Notes under the pieces: model-generated
What the model was told of the DNA's origin: nothing
What the model saw: only the letters and a program-made list of their open reading frames with translations
Databases searched by the model: none
In this document: positions 1-11,968 of the stretch, one piece after another
Layout: every line of letters begins with the position of its first letter
Position numbering within the stretch: the stretch's first letter is position 1
Translations under genes and position numbers: made by a program
Assembly (NCBI GenBank): GCA_025531455.1
Contig: JAMYHL010000008.1
Location: 62,001 to 126,000, forward strand
From: Apiotrichum sp. Y4204
Lineage: Eukaryota; Basidiomycota; Tremellomycetes; Trichosporonales; Trichosporonaceae
DNA length: 64,000 nt
Reading direction: 5' to 3'

Positions 1-37
1 ACGTCACATGCAATACAATACCACTGGAACAAGACGT

Positions 38-1560
38 CTACGCGACAGGCGCGGGAGCGGCGGCAGATGCGTCGCCGACCTGGGCAACCTTGTTCCACGG
101 GCCGGCGTTGGAGAGCGAGCAGCCTCCCACGCAGCGGCACGTTCCGCCGAGGTTCTCGGGCAGGTTCTCGGCGGGGATGTACTTGAGGAGCTCGGTCTTG
201 TAGTTTTTGCCGAGAATGTGGATCTTGCGCTGGGTCGCCTCGTCGAGCCACGGCTTGATCAGGCTCCACACGGTCGAGAACAGGTACGGCGCGTTGATGA
301 TAAACATGAAGCCCATAGTCTCGGGGTAGTGGTTCTGGCCAATGTTGGATGCGGCGCTGACGTAGTCCTTGACTGAATGTCAGCGGGTCTAAATCGCAAG
401 CTACTCACCCTTGTAGAAGGTCGAGATACCAGCGTTGTGGAGGTCAAGAATCGTGCACGACGTCTCGACGAGGTGGCCCTGCTGCGCGGAGCACGCCGTC
501 AGGCGGTCGCCAAGGAAGAGCTCGTACTCGTGCACGAGGTGCTTGAGCTGGCGGTCCTGGGTGGTGAGCTTGTAGAGAGCGTTGATGTCGAGCTTGCCGA
601 GCTGCTCAATGTACACCGGGCGGCCCTCCCTGTCCGTCTTGTGGTAGAACTGGGGGTAGTACTGGTCGACCTTGGCCTGCTCGGGGTAGTCGAAGCCGTT
701 CCTGGGTGTCAGAAAGGCGAAGTTGGTGCTAGGCTGGGGAGAACCATAGGGAGATATGGGTCGAGACGTCACGCGAGATGCGGCGATGACAACGTGAAAA
801 TCGCACAGATACTCTGCGCGTCGGAGAATTCTGAACTCCAGTACCTGCTGCCACGGCGGGCATTCGCAGGACTCAGAGCAGCGCCGCGTCCAAACACACG
901 CTCACGGTTCTCTGCCTCATCACGGTCCCAACCCCCAGTTTCCTCCCCACGCGCGACTCACTTGCAGATCTCGTCGGCGCCAAACTCCTTGCGCCACTTC
1001 TCGTTGTTCTCCCACATGAGCTTGGCCTTCGGGATGTCAAACTTGCGGGCGCGGAGGAAGCGGAGGAGCGTGTTGTCGTCGAAGCGATCGCGGCCAACGG
1101 CAATCTTGGCGGCCTCGAGGTCTGCGGGGATAAGACCCGCCTCGGTGAGCTCCTTGCGGAACTGGACGAGCGCGGCCTCCTGGTTCGCGTCACTGTGGGG
1201 GTTAAGAGGGTCATCGTAGATACGCGACGTGACGGAGGATGTGTCACGGCGAGAGTGTTCGGTTTAAGCGTTTCGGGATTTGCAAGCGCGATGCATGGGT
1301 CGAGAGAGATGCGGAGAAGGACGACGGGAAGGCATCGGGCCAGGGAAGACACAAGAGGAAAGACAAATGCGGGGGCAGGCAACGGTGCGTAGAGTGTCAG
1401 TACTGGTCCAAGCCGGGTCACCGCGCTCTCCGCCCCCACTTCCCCCAGCGACGTACAGGTGACCGGGGTGGCCGGAGAGGGGGTCGACGGCAGCGGCCTG
1501 CACGAAGTCAGCATTAACAGCTAGAAGATGCTAGGCGAGGGTACGTACAGTGGCGGACAT
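38..1560 (-). CDS. SEC14: Sec14-type phosphatidylinositol/phosphatidylcholine transfer protein
   Basis: Five exons (1560-1549, 1497-1457, 1192-962, 701-409, 372-38) join in frame to 303 aa, the usual length for single-domain Sec14 proteins. The N-terminal part (about residues 30-90) is a CRAL-TRIO N region with the hallmark [11 protein letters not shown]. The C-terminal lipid-binding domain carries [13 protein letters not shown] and the gate-helix region [15 protein letters not shown], and it ends in the typical [13 protein letters not shown] segment. The family exchanges phosphatidylinositol and phosphatidylcholine on Golgi membranes and sustains secretion; it acts in the cytosol and at the Golgi surface. 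The start is set by a tiny four-codon first exon followed by a GTACGT donor. It is convergent with nothing inside the window, and its promoter lies in the 2 kb gap before the EF-hand gene. Family assignment is firm; assignment to essential SEC14 itself rather than a paralogue is inferred from size and motifs. Confidence 0.88.
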
Positions 1561-3515
1561 GGTGGAGAGCGAGCTAGAGAATGGAGAGAAGACGAGTAGC
1601 GCAGTAGTGGTGGTGGTGGTGGGGGTGTATCCAGGACGGTTCTTCTATTGTGATCGTGGCTCGTATACCTGTCGTCGGGGGAGACTGAGAAACAAAAAAC
1701 AAAAAAAGATCGAGATTGAGTAAATAAAAAAACTTGAACTGGAATAGATGGAATGGAATTGTCGCAAGGAGAGACGATGACACCAAAGCCGAGTGTGTCT
1801 CGAGACCGTGACAGCCAGCGAGCGAGCGAGCGTGGCAGGTGGCCAGGTGGCTTCAGAGGCGCAGCGCGCAGCCAGCGACAGTGCTACAGTGGCACGACGG
1901 GGCGCACGACAGGGGAGGACTAGGGCCCGATGACAACAAAACCCAGAGGCTAGAGGCCAGAGGCCAGAGGGAAAGGGGAGGCAAGGCAGACGGGAGCAGC
2001 AGTGGGGAGACAGGTTACGCTGCGCATGGGCACCGGGCACCAGCGCCAAGGAGCCAGAGAGAGTCAGGGACAGGGCGACCAACACACAGATGGCTCAAAA
2101 AAAAATCAGGACGTGGAGCGCGTTGCGAGACAGAGTGCGTCAGAATGAAGTTTTACGTAATATGAAATCATAGGTCTGATCCCTCCGATCGCTTGATCGT
2201 TCCCCTTGTCGCTCCTAGGCTCCTTCCTCTGCCCCTGTCGCACCAGTGCACCAGTGCACACCCACCTCCACGTCGTGAAGAGAGCAACAACTTGACGTAC
2301 TTGACTCAGGTTGACGCAACACTACGAGTTTTGTTTGTCTCGGACCAATCAGCCAGCGCAATAACAACACAACAACACAGTTTGATAAATATGAAAGAAC
2401 GGACTTTCTAATGCTCTAGGCAACTCTTTGCTGTTTTGAGTGTTTTCCGAATCTTCTCAGCGCTCAGGATGAGATGAGATATGAGATGGACTCTTCTCCG
2501 AGCTCCGAACGAGGGACTCACGAAGAGATAGTGCCGCGCATGGTGGTAGCAGTGACGTGATGGGATGTGACACGCCCAGCGCGTCAAGCTGTGCTAGCTG
2601 TGCCAGAAATCCAGATGTGCGAGCGGTGCTGCACAAAGTGCGCGATTGCACAACGTGACGCGGGCGTGCGGGCGATACAGGCGACGCGGGCAGTGCGGGG
2701 AATTGTCGGAATGCGACACATGGGAGACAAGAGGTGGGCGAGGGCGCCATGGGCGGTGATGGCGGTGACCATGGCGGATATGGCGATGGTTTTGGCGTGT
2801 TGGCGCGTTGGCGACCCCGTGTACCCCGCGACCTGTGACCCGCATGTTTTATCCTTTTGGCCTCCTGTCGTGTTTCGTTGGGGGTTCGGGGAGGCCGCGA
2901 GTGAAACTGTAATTATCTGCGTCCCCTTCCACCCACCCCTCCCCTTCACCCGTCGCCGAGAGCATCTACATCTCCATAGTGCATAGTAGGCCATCTCTGC
3001 ATCTTTCGCCCGAGAAGCATTTTCATATGAATCTTCATCCCCGCCATCAGTTCATCCGTCTGTTTCATCACTCTGCATTCCACCACCATCTGCAACCACA
3101 ACGCCAACAACGCCCTCCGGCTGTGTAGAGAGAGAATCACTACGCCACCTTGGTTGATTCTTTATTTTACCGTCGTCATTTACTGACTTTTTATTCTGTA
3201 TTTCGCGTGTAATTGACTTTTCTACATTTTCATTACAACAGCCCACGGCCAAAGTAGTATTCCACGACGACAGCCAGCGCCATAGGTGATAGATTGTTGC
3301 CACTCTGTGCACCCCCACAGCACCCAGCACACATTCCTCCTGTCTCTCTCCGCTCTCCGCTTTACCTGTGCTCCACCCACACCTGTGCGCCTGTGCACAC
3401 ACACCCAGCAGCCTAAGCACCAACACCCCACTCCATCGGCCGTACGCCTAGAGCCACAAACAACTCAAATAGGCCACCACCCCGCCCAACCCCTTACATC
3501 TCCTTCTCCTCTACA
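1561..3515. other. Divergent intergenic region between SEC14-like and PEF genes
   Basis: About 2 kb with no supportable gene. It contains A-rich and pyrimidine-rich patches (an A run near 2096-2105 and CT-rich leader sequence at 3330-3515) and presumably both promoters. The many open frames here are overlapping and composition-driven. Confidence 0.6.
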
Positions 3516-5346
3516 ATGGCCTTTCTCGGGCGCCCATCAGCAGGCGACTCTCCTTTTGCCATTGGCGACCGCGCTCTCCGTGACACGTCCTCCCCCCAGC
3601 CCCCGCATCAGCGCTACCCCGCCCCGCGCACAGGATCCCCCATGTCCGCACCATCGCCGTACGGCAGCGTGAGCGACGAGGCGCGCCGGCGCTACGAGGA
3701 GCGCTACGCAAGGAAACGACAGGAGGAGGAGGCAAAGCGTGAGGAAGAGGCCCGCCAGCAGCAGCAGCAGGCACAGGGTGGATACCCCCAGCAAGGACCA
3801 CCAGGCCAGCCAGGTGCCCCGGGCCAAGGGCAGCAGCAGTGGCAGCCCCGGCCGAGCGGAGGTGCGCCGTCGTACGGCGCCGCACCCAGCCCGACACAGT
3901 ACCGTGGCCCACAACAGTTTGGCGGCCCGCCCCCCCAGCAGGGACAGCAGCGCCCGCCTAGCCAGCAGCAGTACCAGCAACAACAACCGCAGCGTCTTCC
4001 TCCCCAGCAGCAGTCTCAACAGTATCAGCAGCAGCCCCCTCAGCAGTACCAGCAGGCGCCGCCTCACCAGCAGGGCCCGCCGCAACAGTACCAGCAGCAG
4101 CAGCCGCACCAGCAGCCTCCCCCCCAGCAACAGCAAGCATACCAGCAACCAGGCCAGCCGGGCCAGCCGCAGCAGCCGCAGCGGCAGTACGCGCAGGGCC
4201 AGCAGGCCCCGGGCGGGTATCAGTCGCCGCCGCCGGGCCACCAGCACGGTGGATACCAGTCCCCGCCGCCGGGGCAGCAGCAGGGATACATGCAGCAGCG
4301 CCCCCAGTCGCAGCAACAGCCGCCTCCCCAGCAGCAGCAGCAATACGCCCAGCAGCAACAGCAACAGCAGCAGCAGCAGCAGCAGCAAATGCAGCGTCCC
4401 CAGTCGCAGCAGGCTCCGCCCCGCGCCGAGGAGAACGAGCTGCAGGCACTGTGAGTATGGATGGGGGAAGATTGAGTTTGGCACGGAGCCGGCGCCGTGG
4501 CCCGCAGCTACACACATCCCATGCGTGCAGGGCAATCACACCCGACGCCGCTGCAGGGATTGCAAGATCCCAGAGGGCGTGGTCTGACCATGGGAAGCAA
4601 CGCAGTGACGCGGCGATGCAGCGAGACAGCGAGACAACGAGACAGCACGTAGCGACTGACACACAGCTTCCAGCAGTTTGACCGCTCGCGCACCGGGCAG
4701 CTCAACTCGTGGGACCTGCAGCGCCTGCTCGAGAAGGACGCGACAATGGAGGCGCGCGAGGACTGCGTCAAGATGGTGAGTCGTGATGCCCCAGGACACC
4801 CAGAACATGTTTCAGCGCCGAAGAACCACCCACCGCGCAAGAACCGCTCTGACCCGCAGCTTATGAACATCTTTGACACGGACCGCAGCGGCTCCATCAA
4901 CTTTATGGAGTTTGAGGGACTGTACCGCTACATCCAGGTGAGTGCGGCGAGCAGCTAACCACTCCGAAACGAGCTGCACCCGGGCAGGTCCCGTCGGCCA
5001 CCACGACTCCCCCGCTGACACCCAGGACTGGCACGGCATTTTCCGCCGGTTTGACCAGGACGGCTCTGGGCTGATTGACCGCGGGGAGCTGCACACTGCG
5101 CTGCAGGGCTTTGGCTTCAACCTCCCACTCGACATGGTCGCCAAGCTGCAGAAGCGCTTCGCGCCGCCCCCGAGCGCGGGCCAGGCAAACGCCAACACGG
5201 GCATCAGCTTTGACCGCTTCCTCATGGCGTGCGTGACCGTCAAACACTACACCGAGGCGTTCCGCCGCTTCGACACGACCAACACGGGCAAGGCTACACT
5301 TGACTACAACACGTTCATGGACATTGTGATGGACGCGCCGAGCTAG
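3516..5346 (+). CDS. Penta-EF-hand calcium-binding protein with long Q/P-rich N-terminus (peflin/ALG-2 type)
   Basis: Four exons (3516-4450, 4667-4775, 4860-4937, 5026-5346) give 480 aa. Residues about 45-80 are charged (RRRYEERYARKRQEEEAKR), and then about 230 residues are almost only Q, P, G, A and Y, including a run of glutamines encoded by CAG/CAA repeats near 4355-4387. The C-terminal 170 residues are EF-hands: DRSRTGQLNSWDLQRLLE, FDTDRSGSINFMEFEGL and FDQDGSGLIDRGELHTAL are clear loops, followed by degenerate hands, as in PEF proteins. Relatives (human PEF1 and ALG-2, yeast Pef1) bind Ca2+ and regulate COPII coats, ubiquitin ligases or polarity. All introns fall in the EF-hand region. 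The low-complexity tail is much longer than in animal peflin and could drive condensation; that is inference. Confidence 0.88.
4358..4387 (+). repeat. CAG/CAA microsatellite encoding polyglutamine
   Basis: A near-pure CAG repeat with CAA interruptions inside exon 1 of the PEF gene, encoding about ten glutamines. It is a likely length-polymorphic site. Confidence 0.8.
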
Positions 5347-5908
5347 AGCGCTGGCGAGCGCAAGCGAGTGCAGAGCGCGAGCGTGTGCAGCAAGGAGCAT
5401 GTGCCAGCTGATATGGCACAAGCGACCCGGGAAGGCAGGAAAGGAAGAGATGTAATGCGCCGCGACGAGCGACCAGTAGAACGTCATACCACCGCCGAGG
5501 CGCGATACCCATGCATTCGTGGCCGTGCTGTTGGAGTCGGGGAGGAGAGGGGAAGTGCGATGAGGGCAGGCAGTGTCGGCGGAGAAGCGAAGAATGGCGG
5601 TCGCGATGTGAGCGTACGCTGGTCGTGACGATCGGGGATCGGGTATTAGTGAACTCAAAAGGTCAAAGACCAGCTCATCATGCACGTCAACGCGTAACCG
5701 CGACCCGTAAACATGAGTGAGTCAGTGGATCAGTGGATCAACAAATCAACGGAGAGATCCGGCAGCGTGCAAGCAGGCCGACTGGTGTACAGAGTACAGA
5801 TACGTCAAATGTCAGTCTGCGCAACCTCCGCCCGCCAGGTGCCCAGATACCCTCCCAATCACCCCTCTCTCCCCACAAATCGCGCTCAATAATCTCCTCA
5901 TCTCATGT
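5347..5908. other. Convergent 3' intergenic region
   Basis: The 3' ends of the PEF gene (plus) and the MTAP gene (minus) face each other across about 560 bp. No gene, tRNA or repeat was recognised. Confidence 0.6.
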
Positions 5909-7266
5909 CTAGTCAAAGTACGGCAGGATGTACGCATACTTCTTCCGCGCCGCCTCGGGCTGCACCTAAAAGAGTAAACATCTTCCTTTTGTCTTTCACT
6001 CACATCAGCACGGGTAACGCACGCAAAGCGCATACACCCCTTAACCTCGTCGAGCTCCCCGGCACTAACATGCGCGGCGACTTCCTCGAGAATGCCAGCA
6101 GCCACCGCCCGCGAGTTGCCCGCGTTCGTGTGCAAAGTCTTGACGACCTCCTCGACAGTCACGGGCGCCTCGCCGACGCGCCACGCGTCGTAGTCGGTCG
6201 ATGTGCAGATCAGCGTGTAGCTGGCGTCAGAATCGCTATTGATTTGTTACGTACTCAATCTCGCACTCGCGCGCGAGCTTGGCCTCGGGGATGACGCTCA
6301 TGTTGATAATGTCGCCGCCCCACTGGCGGTACATGAGCGACTCGGCACGGGTGGAGAACGCGGGGCCTGCGGGTCAGTGGGAGCACAAGTGGTGTGAGGG
6401 GGTATTTTTAGCTGAGCAGCGTTCTGATTCTGCAGCAGGGAGAGGGAGATTGGAGGATAGGCGAGGAACCGAGCACTACTGCGTACCCTGTTCGCCCGCC
6501 CGGAAAACTGTCAACACTTCCAATCCTCCACTCGCTGCACTCTGTTTCTCGCTCGCTGCACTCTGTTTCTCGCTCGCTGCGCTCGCTCCGCTCGCTCCGC
6601 CCGGGACTCACCCTCCATGCAGACGACCGTCTTGCCCGTGTGGAGCTTGACGTCTCCGCCGGCCGCGGCAAGGATCTTCTCCACGCGCGGGGCCACAAAG
6701 GCATTGAGCTTGGTGGAGAAGGGGTCGCCAAACATCGAGTGCACCACGACGCCCTCGCCGCGGAAAAACGTGTCTGCGCGGATCCCCTTGGTGCGGTCGA
6801 TAATCTGGTCCGGGATGATAAAGTGTCCCGGGGCGATTTCCTCGCGGAGCGAGCCGACGGCCGAGAAAGCCACGATTGCCTCGACGCCGAGATGCTTGAG
6901 CGCGGCAATGTTCGCGCGGCCGTTCACCTCGCTTGGCGTGATGGTGTGGTGTGCACCATGGCGGGAAATAAAGGCGATCTGGGTGCCGTTCGGGAGCGCC
7001 GAGATCGAGATGGGCGAGCTGGGCTTACCCCAAGGCTGGGGGTTAGTGGGTTCATGGGTTGTTTTAGTTTATTCCATCCCGACTCACAGTCTCGATCTCG
7101 ACCTTGCGCCTAGAGTCAGCTTTGACAAGAAAGCGGCACCTACACAAAGGTCAGGTTGTCGAGGTGGTACAGGCCCGACCCGCCAATGACGCCGATGAGC
7201 ACTGGGAAAAGTTAGTAAGCTGCGATTGTGCTGTAATGTAGTGTATGTACCCTTTTCGTCAGCCAT
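5909..7266 (-). CDS. MTAP: S-methyl-5'-thioadenosine phosphorylase (methionine salvage)
   Basis: Seven exons (7266-7251, 7201-7144, 7109-7088, 7035-6612, 6366-6255, 6220-6004, 5965-5909) give 301 aa. The purine nucleoside phosphorylase family 2 signatures are present: [12 protein letters not shown] near the start, [15 protein letters not shown], the [16 protein letters not shown] loop, and [18 protein letters not shown] followed by [17 protein letters not shown]. The enzyme cleaves methylthioadenosine with phosphate to adenine and methylthioribose-1-phosphate, recycling the by-product of polyamine synthesis; it is cytosolic. Intron 5 is only 34 nt (6254-6221), and without removing it the frame meets a stop. 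The larger intron 6611-6367 holds a small tandem repeat. It is divergent from a small membrane-protein gene. Confidence 0.93.
6533..6600. repeat. 21-bp tandem repeat inside an MTAP intron
   Basis: Two adjacent copies of a 21-bp unit (6533-6553 and 6554-6574) followed by degenerate CGCT-rich copies. It lies within the fourth intron of the MTAP gene. Confidence 0.8.
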
Positions 7267-8055
7267 GGTTGTTTGTGTGGAGGAGAGTGCAGAGACACGT
7301 CGTGTTATTGTGACGCGTCGAACGAGCTGCTGCACGCCGCGACGAGCCAGCATCGAGCTAGTCACCAAGTGATCCAGTTCAAGTGGACAATGAGCAAACG
7401 TGCTCTGGCGAAAATTCTGGTTCCGCAGATATCCACAGATTGGCGCGTGGCGCACGGACCGGGTGGCCCGGGTGCCGAAAATAGGTGTTGTTTTTTTGGG
7501 TAACGGCACATGTGTTCGGATATTCCACTCAACAGATATCCTGACAAGAATGAATAGCCGTATATCCCTGGGGCGGAGAGGCGGACATGTCCGTCCTGGC
7601 GATGCCTCCATGCCATCCGCTGTGCTGTGCCAAGCCTTTTCTGCAATTCTGCATTTTCTCGCGCTTCGGTCCCCTTGGCTGTCCTTCCCCTCTCGGCGGA
7701 GAGAAAATAGCGCACAATGCTGCTCTGGCGTTCTGGAACGGAGGACCTCGTGCCTAGTACCCTGGGTGTGCGGAGAGTATCCCAATAAAATACAAAGTAC
7801 GCACACACACAAGTACGCAAGAGACGGACGCATAGGCCATAAGGTATATAGGGTTTTGGTGCTTGGTGCGTGGTGGAATGGTGGAAGATGCCGACATCTC
7901 GGATACATACGCACCACACAGCTCCAGGCTCCAGGGAGGGTCGATTGCGGGATTGACATCAGTCTGTGATCCCGGGGATCCGGATCCGCAGTGGAGAGAA
8001 GAGAAGCGTTTTGTGTGTGGTTCAGAAATCCCTCATATTAACAAAGCGAACAGAG

Positions 8056-8086
<31 letters not shown>

Positions 8087-8460
8087 CAGAAGCAGATTCC
8101 AAGCCACATTGGCAGAACTTCTGGAGTACACTGCATGCAGCATTGCACCATTGTCTTAGTGTCCTCGTGTGCCCTTGTCCGCTAACGCGCTAACTACTGC
8201 ATGTACTGGTGTGCTGTGCAAGTGTCTACGCGCGGAGATTGTAAGCGACATCAATTCCTTCATTGGATCATATCGATCGACCAGTCTTACGCCGCTCAGA
8301 ATGTATGCAACACCTTGGCCTCACTCTTTAATGCACAGTGTCCCGTGCTCATACCTCTTCACTCTCTTTATCTGTTTCTCTGTTTCCTAATCACTTGGGC
8401 TCTGTCTTTTTCCGTCTCTCTCGCTGCCTCGCACTTCGTCTCCATCCACCCCTGTCCACC
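7267..8460. other. Divergent intergenic region with a hexanucleotide repeat
   Basis: This 1.2 kb separates the MTAP start from the small membrane-protein gene. Apart from the AGAGCC tandem repeat at 8052-8090 and a CT-rich leader before 8461, nothing was recognised. Confidence 0.6.
8052..8090. repeat. AGAGCC hexanucleotide tandem repeat, 6.5 copies
   Basis: Six and a half perfect copies of AGAGCC in the region upstream of the small membrane-protein gene. Confidence 0.9.
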
Positions 8461-8976
8461 ATGCCTCGCATCAAGGTCTTCAACCCCGCTCGGCTCATCA
8501 AGCCCCCAGCAGCGCACCAGTTCGCGCCGCCCCAGCAGCAGCAACCGTCACGTCTCTCCGATCTCGTGATTCTGTTGTGTGAGTCTGGTGGATCTGGCGG
8601 ATGGATGGGTTCGGAGCAGGATCGCAGGTGGTGGGTGGTGACGGCGGGAAACGCTTCTCCGCTTCCAATGCCGCCAATCCCGCCCATCGCCCTCCGCCGA
8701 TGAGTCCATGACCCCGCAATTCCACCACCGCCCACCCTCATCACTCCGCTAATCCCAGTCGGCATGGGCCTCGGCGTCCTCCTCTTCGCCCTAATCCACG
8801 ACCTCCGTCTCCGCCGCGCCAAGTCTCTCGCAGAACGCACGTGCGTCGAGGACCACGACCCCGAATCGCAGTCCCAATCACAACCCCACTCCCAATCCCA
8901 AGCACCACAGCCTGCCCCCGAGACACTCCGCTTTGCTCACTCTCACCACCTCGCCACCCACGTCGGCACCGCGTAA
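8461..8976 (+). CDS. Small single-pass membrane protein, function unknown
   Basis: Two exons (8461-8578 and 8759-8976) give 111 aa. The reading frame continues cleanly across a GTGAGT...CTAATCCCAG intron. The N-terminal 35 residues are basic and proline/glutamine-rich. One hydrophobic segment follows (LVILLFGMGLGVLLFALI, about residues 33-50), and it is split by the intron. A positively charged stretch (HDLRLRRAKSLAERT) comes directly after it, and the tail is S/Q/P/H-rich. The layout suggests a small tail-exposed organelle or ER membrane protein; the basic N-terminus could allow mitochondrial targeting, but that is inference. No family was recognised. Support for it being real comes from the ATG context, the CT-rich leader typical of this genome, and the good splice signals. 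Confidence 0.55.
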
Positions 8977-10068
8977 CGTGCCCGCGAACGGCGAACGTGC
9001 GCGCGGGGGATGCGTCGCGAAACGCGAAGCGGTGGCAGGGAGGTGCTAATTTGCTGGCCTTGACGGAGACTTTATCGAATCCGCAGCCGCTCATCCGCAG
9101 GTCCATGACCCAAAGGTTCAAAGGCCGTTTGGGCCGAGGCCATACGCGGGAAGCCAGGCGTGATCTTCTGGTTTTGTGAGATCCGGTCAACGCACGAACG
9201 CACGAATCAAGTTCAATCTCTGCATGCTCTGCATCGCATCGCTGATCTCGATGCCCCACCGAGCACCGCACCGAAACCCCTTTAAACCCTGCACATTCCC
9301 CTCCCTGATGCCGGCGCCACAGTGGCCAGGCCCCCCGACCGCGGCCGACCGGCGACGCGGCGACCGGCGCCGACCGCCGACATGCCGCATCCCTTTGATC
9401 GCGTCTATTTGCCTACTTCCGATAGCACTGCACACCCACACCCACCATCACCATCGCCACCATCGCCTTCACCGTTATCGGTGACTGCGCACATGTCCGC
9501 TTCCATTCATCCCATTCTTCTCACGCTTCCCACTCTTGGTCTCCCATCTTGGTCTTTCCTCTCGGTCTTCCTTCGGTGTGCTATTTTCGACCCTCACGGC
9601 CCTCGACTGCCTTGACCCCCCCCGGCAACGGACGAGTCAGGCATTCCGCGACTTGGAGGAATGCGTCACTACGCAGTCGGAGATGGGACACTCATTCCAC
9701 CCATTTGTTGTATGAATATTAGCATTGTATCAGACATGACAGATTGCACGCCGCACAAGACACTGCCTCCTGATCGGGACGGCTCCCGCGGTGCTGAATC
9801 ACGGGTGCTGAATATAGCGACGGAGACAACACAGATCGGGATGGTTGTACACAAGGGGTGCTGCGCACCGTGACAAACGGGCCTGGTCGCCGTGTCCGTC
9901 GTGCCTGCGTGCCCGTCCGCTGCGAGCGCGTCCACTCTCATGTGTACAGCATCAGTTACATACTCGTACAGTCGCAGTGTCTATCTAATCCAAGTGCTAT
10001 TTGTGCCATGCTGAGTTTAAGCTCTCACACCCTTCCCCTCTGGCCTCTGGACCTCATCTGCACCGCGG
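8977..10068. other. Convergent intergenic region, nothing recognised
   Basis: About 1.1 kb between the 3' ends of the small membrane-protein gene and DBP8. Several overlapping frames are open because of GC content; none shows a recognisable domain or a spliceable continuation. Confidence 0.55.
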
Positions 10069-11968
10069 CTATTTCAGCGCATCGCGGCGTGCGCGCTTGA
10101 TCGCCTTTGCCTTGTGGATGGCCTTGCGCTCGCCAAACTTGGAGTCGTGCATCTCCTGCATTGTCAGCAAAATAACAGATTCCAACACTCACCATGGTAG
10201 CCACTCTGCGCGCGACGGACACCTTGTTGAGGTTTTCCAGCACGGGCTCTTCTGGCATCTCAAGCTCGGTAAGCGTCACATTCACCTCGTCCTCGATGCT
10301 CTTGACCAGTTCGACATCGCGCTCAGTCACAATCGTGACGGCGACACCGCCGCGCCCGGCACGCGCGGTACGTCCGACACGGTGGACATAGTCGTCTGCG
10401 CGCCGGGGACAGTCCCAGTTGACGACCATGGCTACCTGGGGGATATCCAGTCCACGGGAGCCGACGTCGGTAGTCACGAGGATGGGCACCGCGCGCGCGC
10501 GGAAGCGCGCGAGGCTGTCGAGGCGCTGCGGCTGGGTGAGGTGGCTGTGGAGCGGGACGGAGGGGAGGCCGAGCTCCTCGAGCAGGAGGTGCAGCAGGTG
10601 GGCGGTCGCACAGCGCTGGGTGAAGATGATGGTTGGCGGGATGGGGTCTTCTTCTTCTTCCTCGGGGGATTCTTCGCGTTTGCGTTTCGGCTGAGCTTTG
10701 GATTTCTTGTTTTTGCTGCTGCGCTTGGCGTCGTTATCCTTTAGTGCCAGCATTGGGTGGACGGCGGCCTTTGGCGGGGCGCGCAGCGCAATGTCAATAT
10801 CAGACGGCGGGTGCTGCAGGAGATAGTAGAGATACACGTCGCGGATCTGGGAGGGGATAAAGAGGTATTTCTGCTTGAGGCGCTCGACGGTGAGGGTGCT
10901 GTGGGAGTCAGTTGAGTTCAGTAGATTAGGCAGGTAGGCGGATTCCCGCCCCCAAAGTGGCACTCACTCGCTCGCGACACGGTACACATATGGGGGCAGC
11001 TTTCCCTTCTGCGGCGGCTTCTTGGCGAGGTCCATGATCGCGTCCGAGATCGTCGCCGTAAACAGGAGGGTCTGGCGATTCCGCGGAATCTGCTCAAAGA
11101 GAAACGCGAGCTCGGGGGCAAAAGTAGGAGTGAGCATACGGTCCGCTTCGTCGAGGACGAGCGTGCGCACCCTCCCGAGCTTGCCCTTGCCCACACCGTC
11201 GGAACGGAGGAGATCACACAGTCGTCCGGGCGTAGCGACAATGACGTGCGGGCGGGCCTCGAGCTCCTGTGCCTGCGCGAGCATGTCCATCCCCCCGACG
11301 ATTGTGGCGGTTGAAAGACCGAGCGGACGGCCAATAGCGAGAAACTGCTCGGAAATCTGGTACGCGAGTTCACGGGTGGGGGTCAACACGACGGCATATA
11401 CGCCAAACGGATCGCGGGCAATGCTCTCGAGAATGGGGAGCGCGAACGCGAGCGTCTTGCCGCTGCCGGTCTTGGCGCCGCCGATGACGTCGCGCCCTGA
11501 GAGAATGGGGGGGATACACGCGCTCTGGATCTCTGTCGGCGTGCGGAGGTTGAGCGCCGCGAGCGCCGCGACAATCGGAGGAGAGAGACCCAGCGCGGGA
11601 AACGTCGCTTGCGGGGCACGCGGCGTGTCGAACACGTCGTTGTCGTTGTCGCTGTTTTTTGCTGTTGCTTTTGGTGCCCGTGATGCTGGGGTGATGCGGG
11701 ATGGGGCGGAGAAGCGGGATTGCGAGGGGCCCGCCTCTTCCGGTCCAGAGTCAGACTCCGAGTCTGAAGGAGATCCAGAGGCCGCCTTCGGTCCATCCGA
11801 AGCGTCGCCATCAGAGCCATCATCCGACTCGTCATCGGAACCTTCGGAGCCCTCACCCCCGTCGCTTTCACTCTCGCCTCCGGGGTCCGACCCGCCACCG
11901 CGCTTCGCCTCCGCCGCGCGCGCAAGCATCGCGCGCATGACTTCCGCCGGGTCGATTACCGCGGACAT
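10069..11968 (-). CDS. DBP8: ATP-dependent DEAD-box RNA helicase Dbp8 (ribosome biogenesis)
   Basis: Three exons (11968-10968, 10898-10193, 10155-10069) give 597 aa. An acidic S/E/D-rich N-terminus (about 120 residues) precedes the helicase core. The core has a Q motif with upstream F ([11 protein letters not shown]...TPTEIQ), AKTGSGKT (motif I), PTRELAYQI (Ia), TPGRL (Ib), DEAD, TAT in place of SAT (III), [14 protein letters not shown] (V) and [13 protein letters not shown] (VI). The C-terminal [14 protein letters not shown] region ([20 protein letters not shown]) matches the Dbp8/DDX49 branch. Dbp8 helps process 18S rRNA precursors in the nucleolus. Oddity: about 45 lysine- and glutamate-rich residues (including [14 protein letters not shown] and a run of E) are inserted early in the second RecA domain. 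It shares a 456-bp divergent promoter with the peroxin-type gene. Confidence 0.92.

Noticed and set aside
1574..2165. Several long open frames on both strands upstream of the SEC14-like gene
   Set aside because: They overlap each other, are compositionally biased, and show no domain or splice continuation.
3537..4662. Long minus-strand frames (332 and 234 aa) opposite the Q/P-rich exon
   Set aside because: They are antisense shadows of the CAG/CCG-rich coding repeat: leucine- and alanine-only proteins with no family features.
8052..8090. AGAGCC repeat considered as a CRISPR-like or telomere-like array
   Set aside because: A simple hexanucleotide repeat without spacers, and not a fungal telomere motif.
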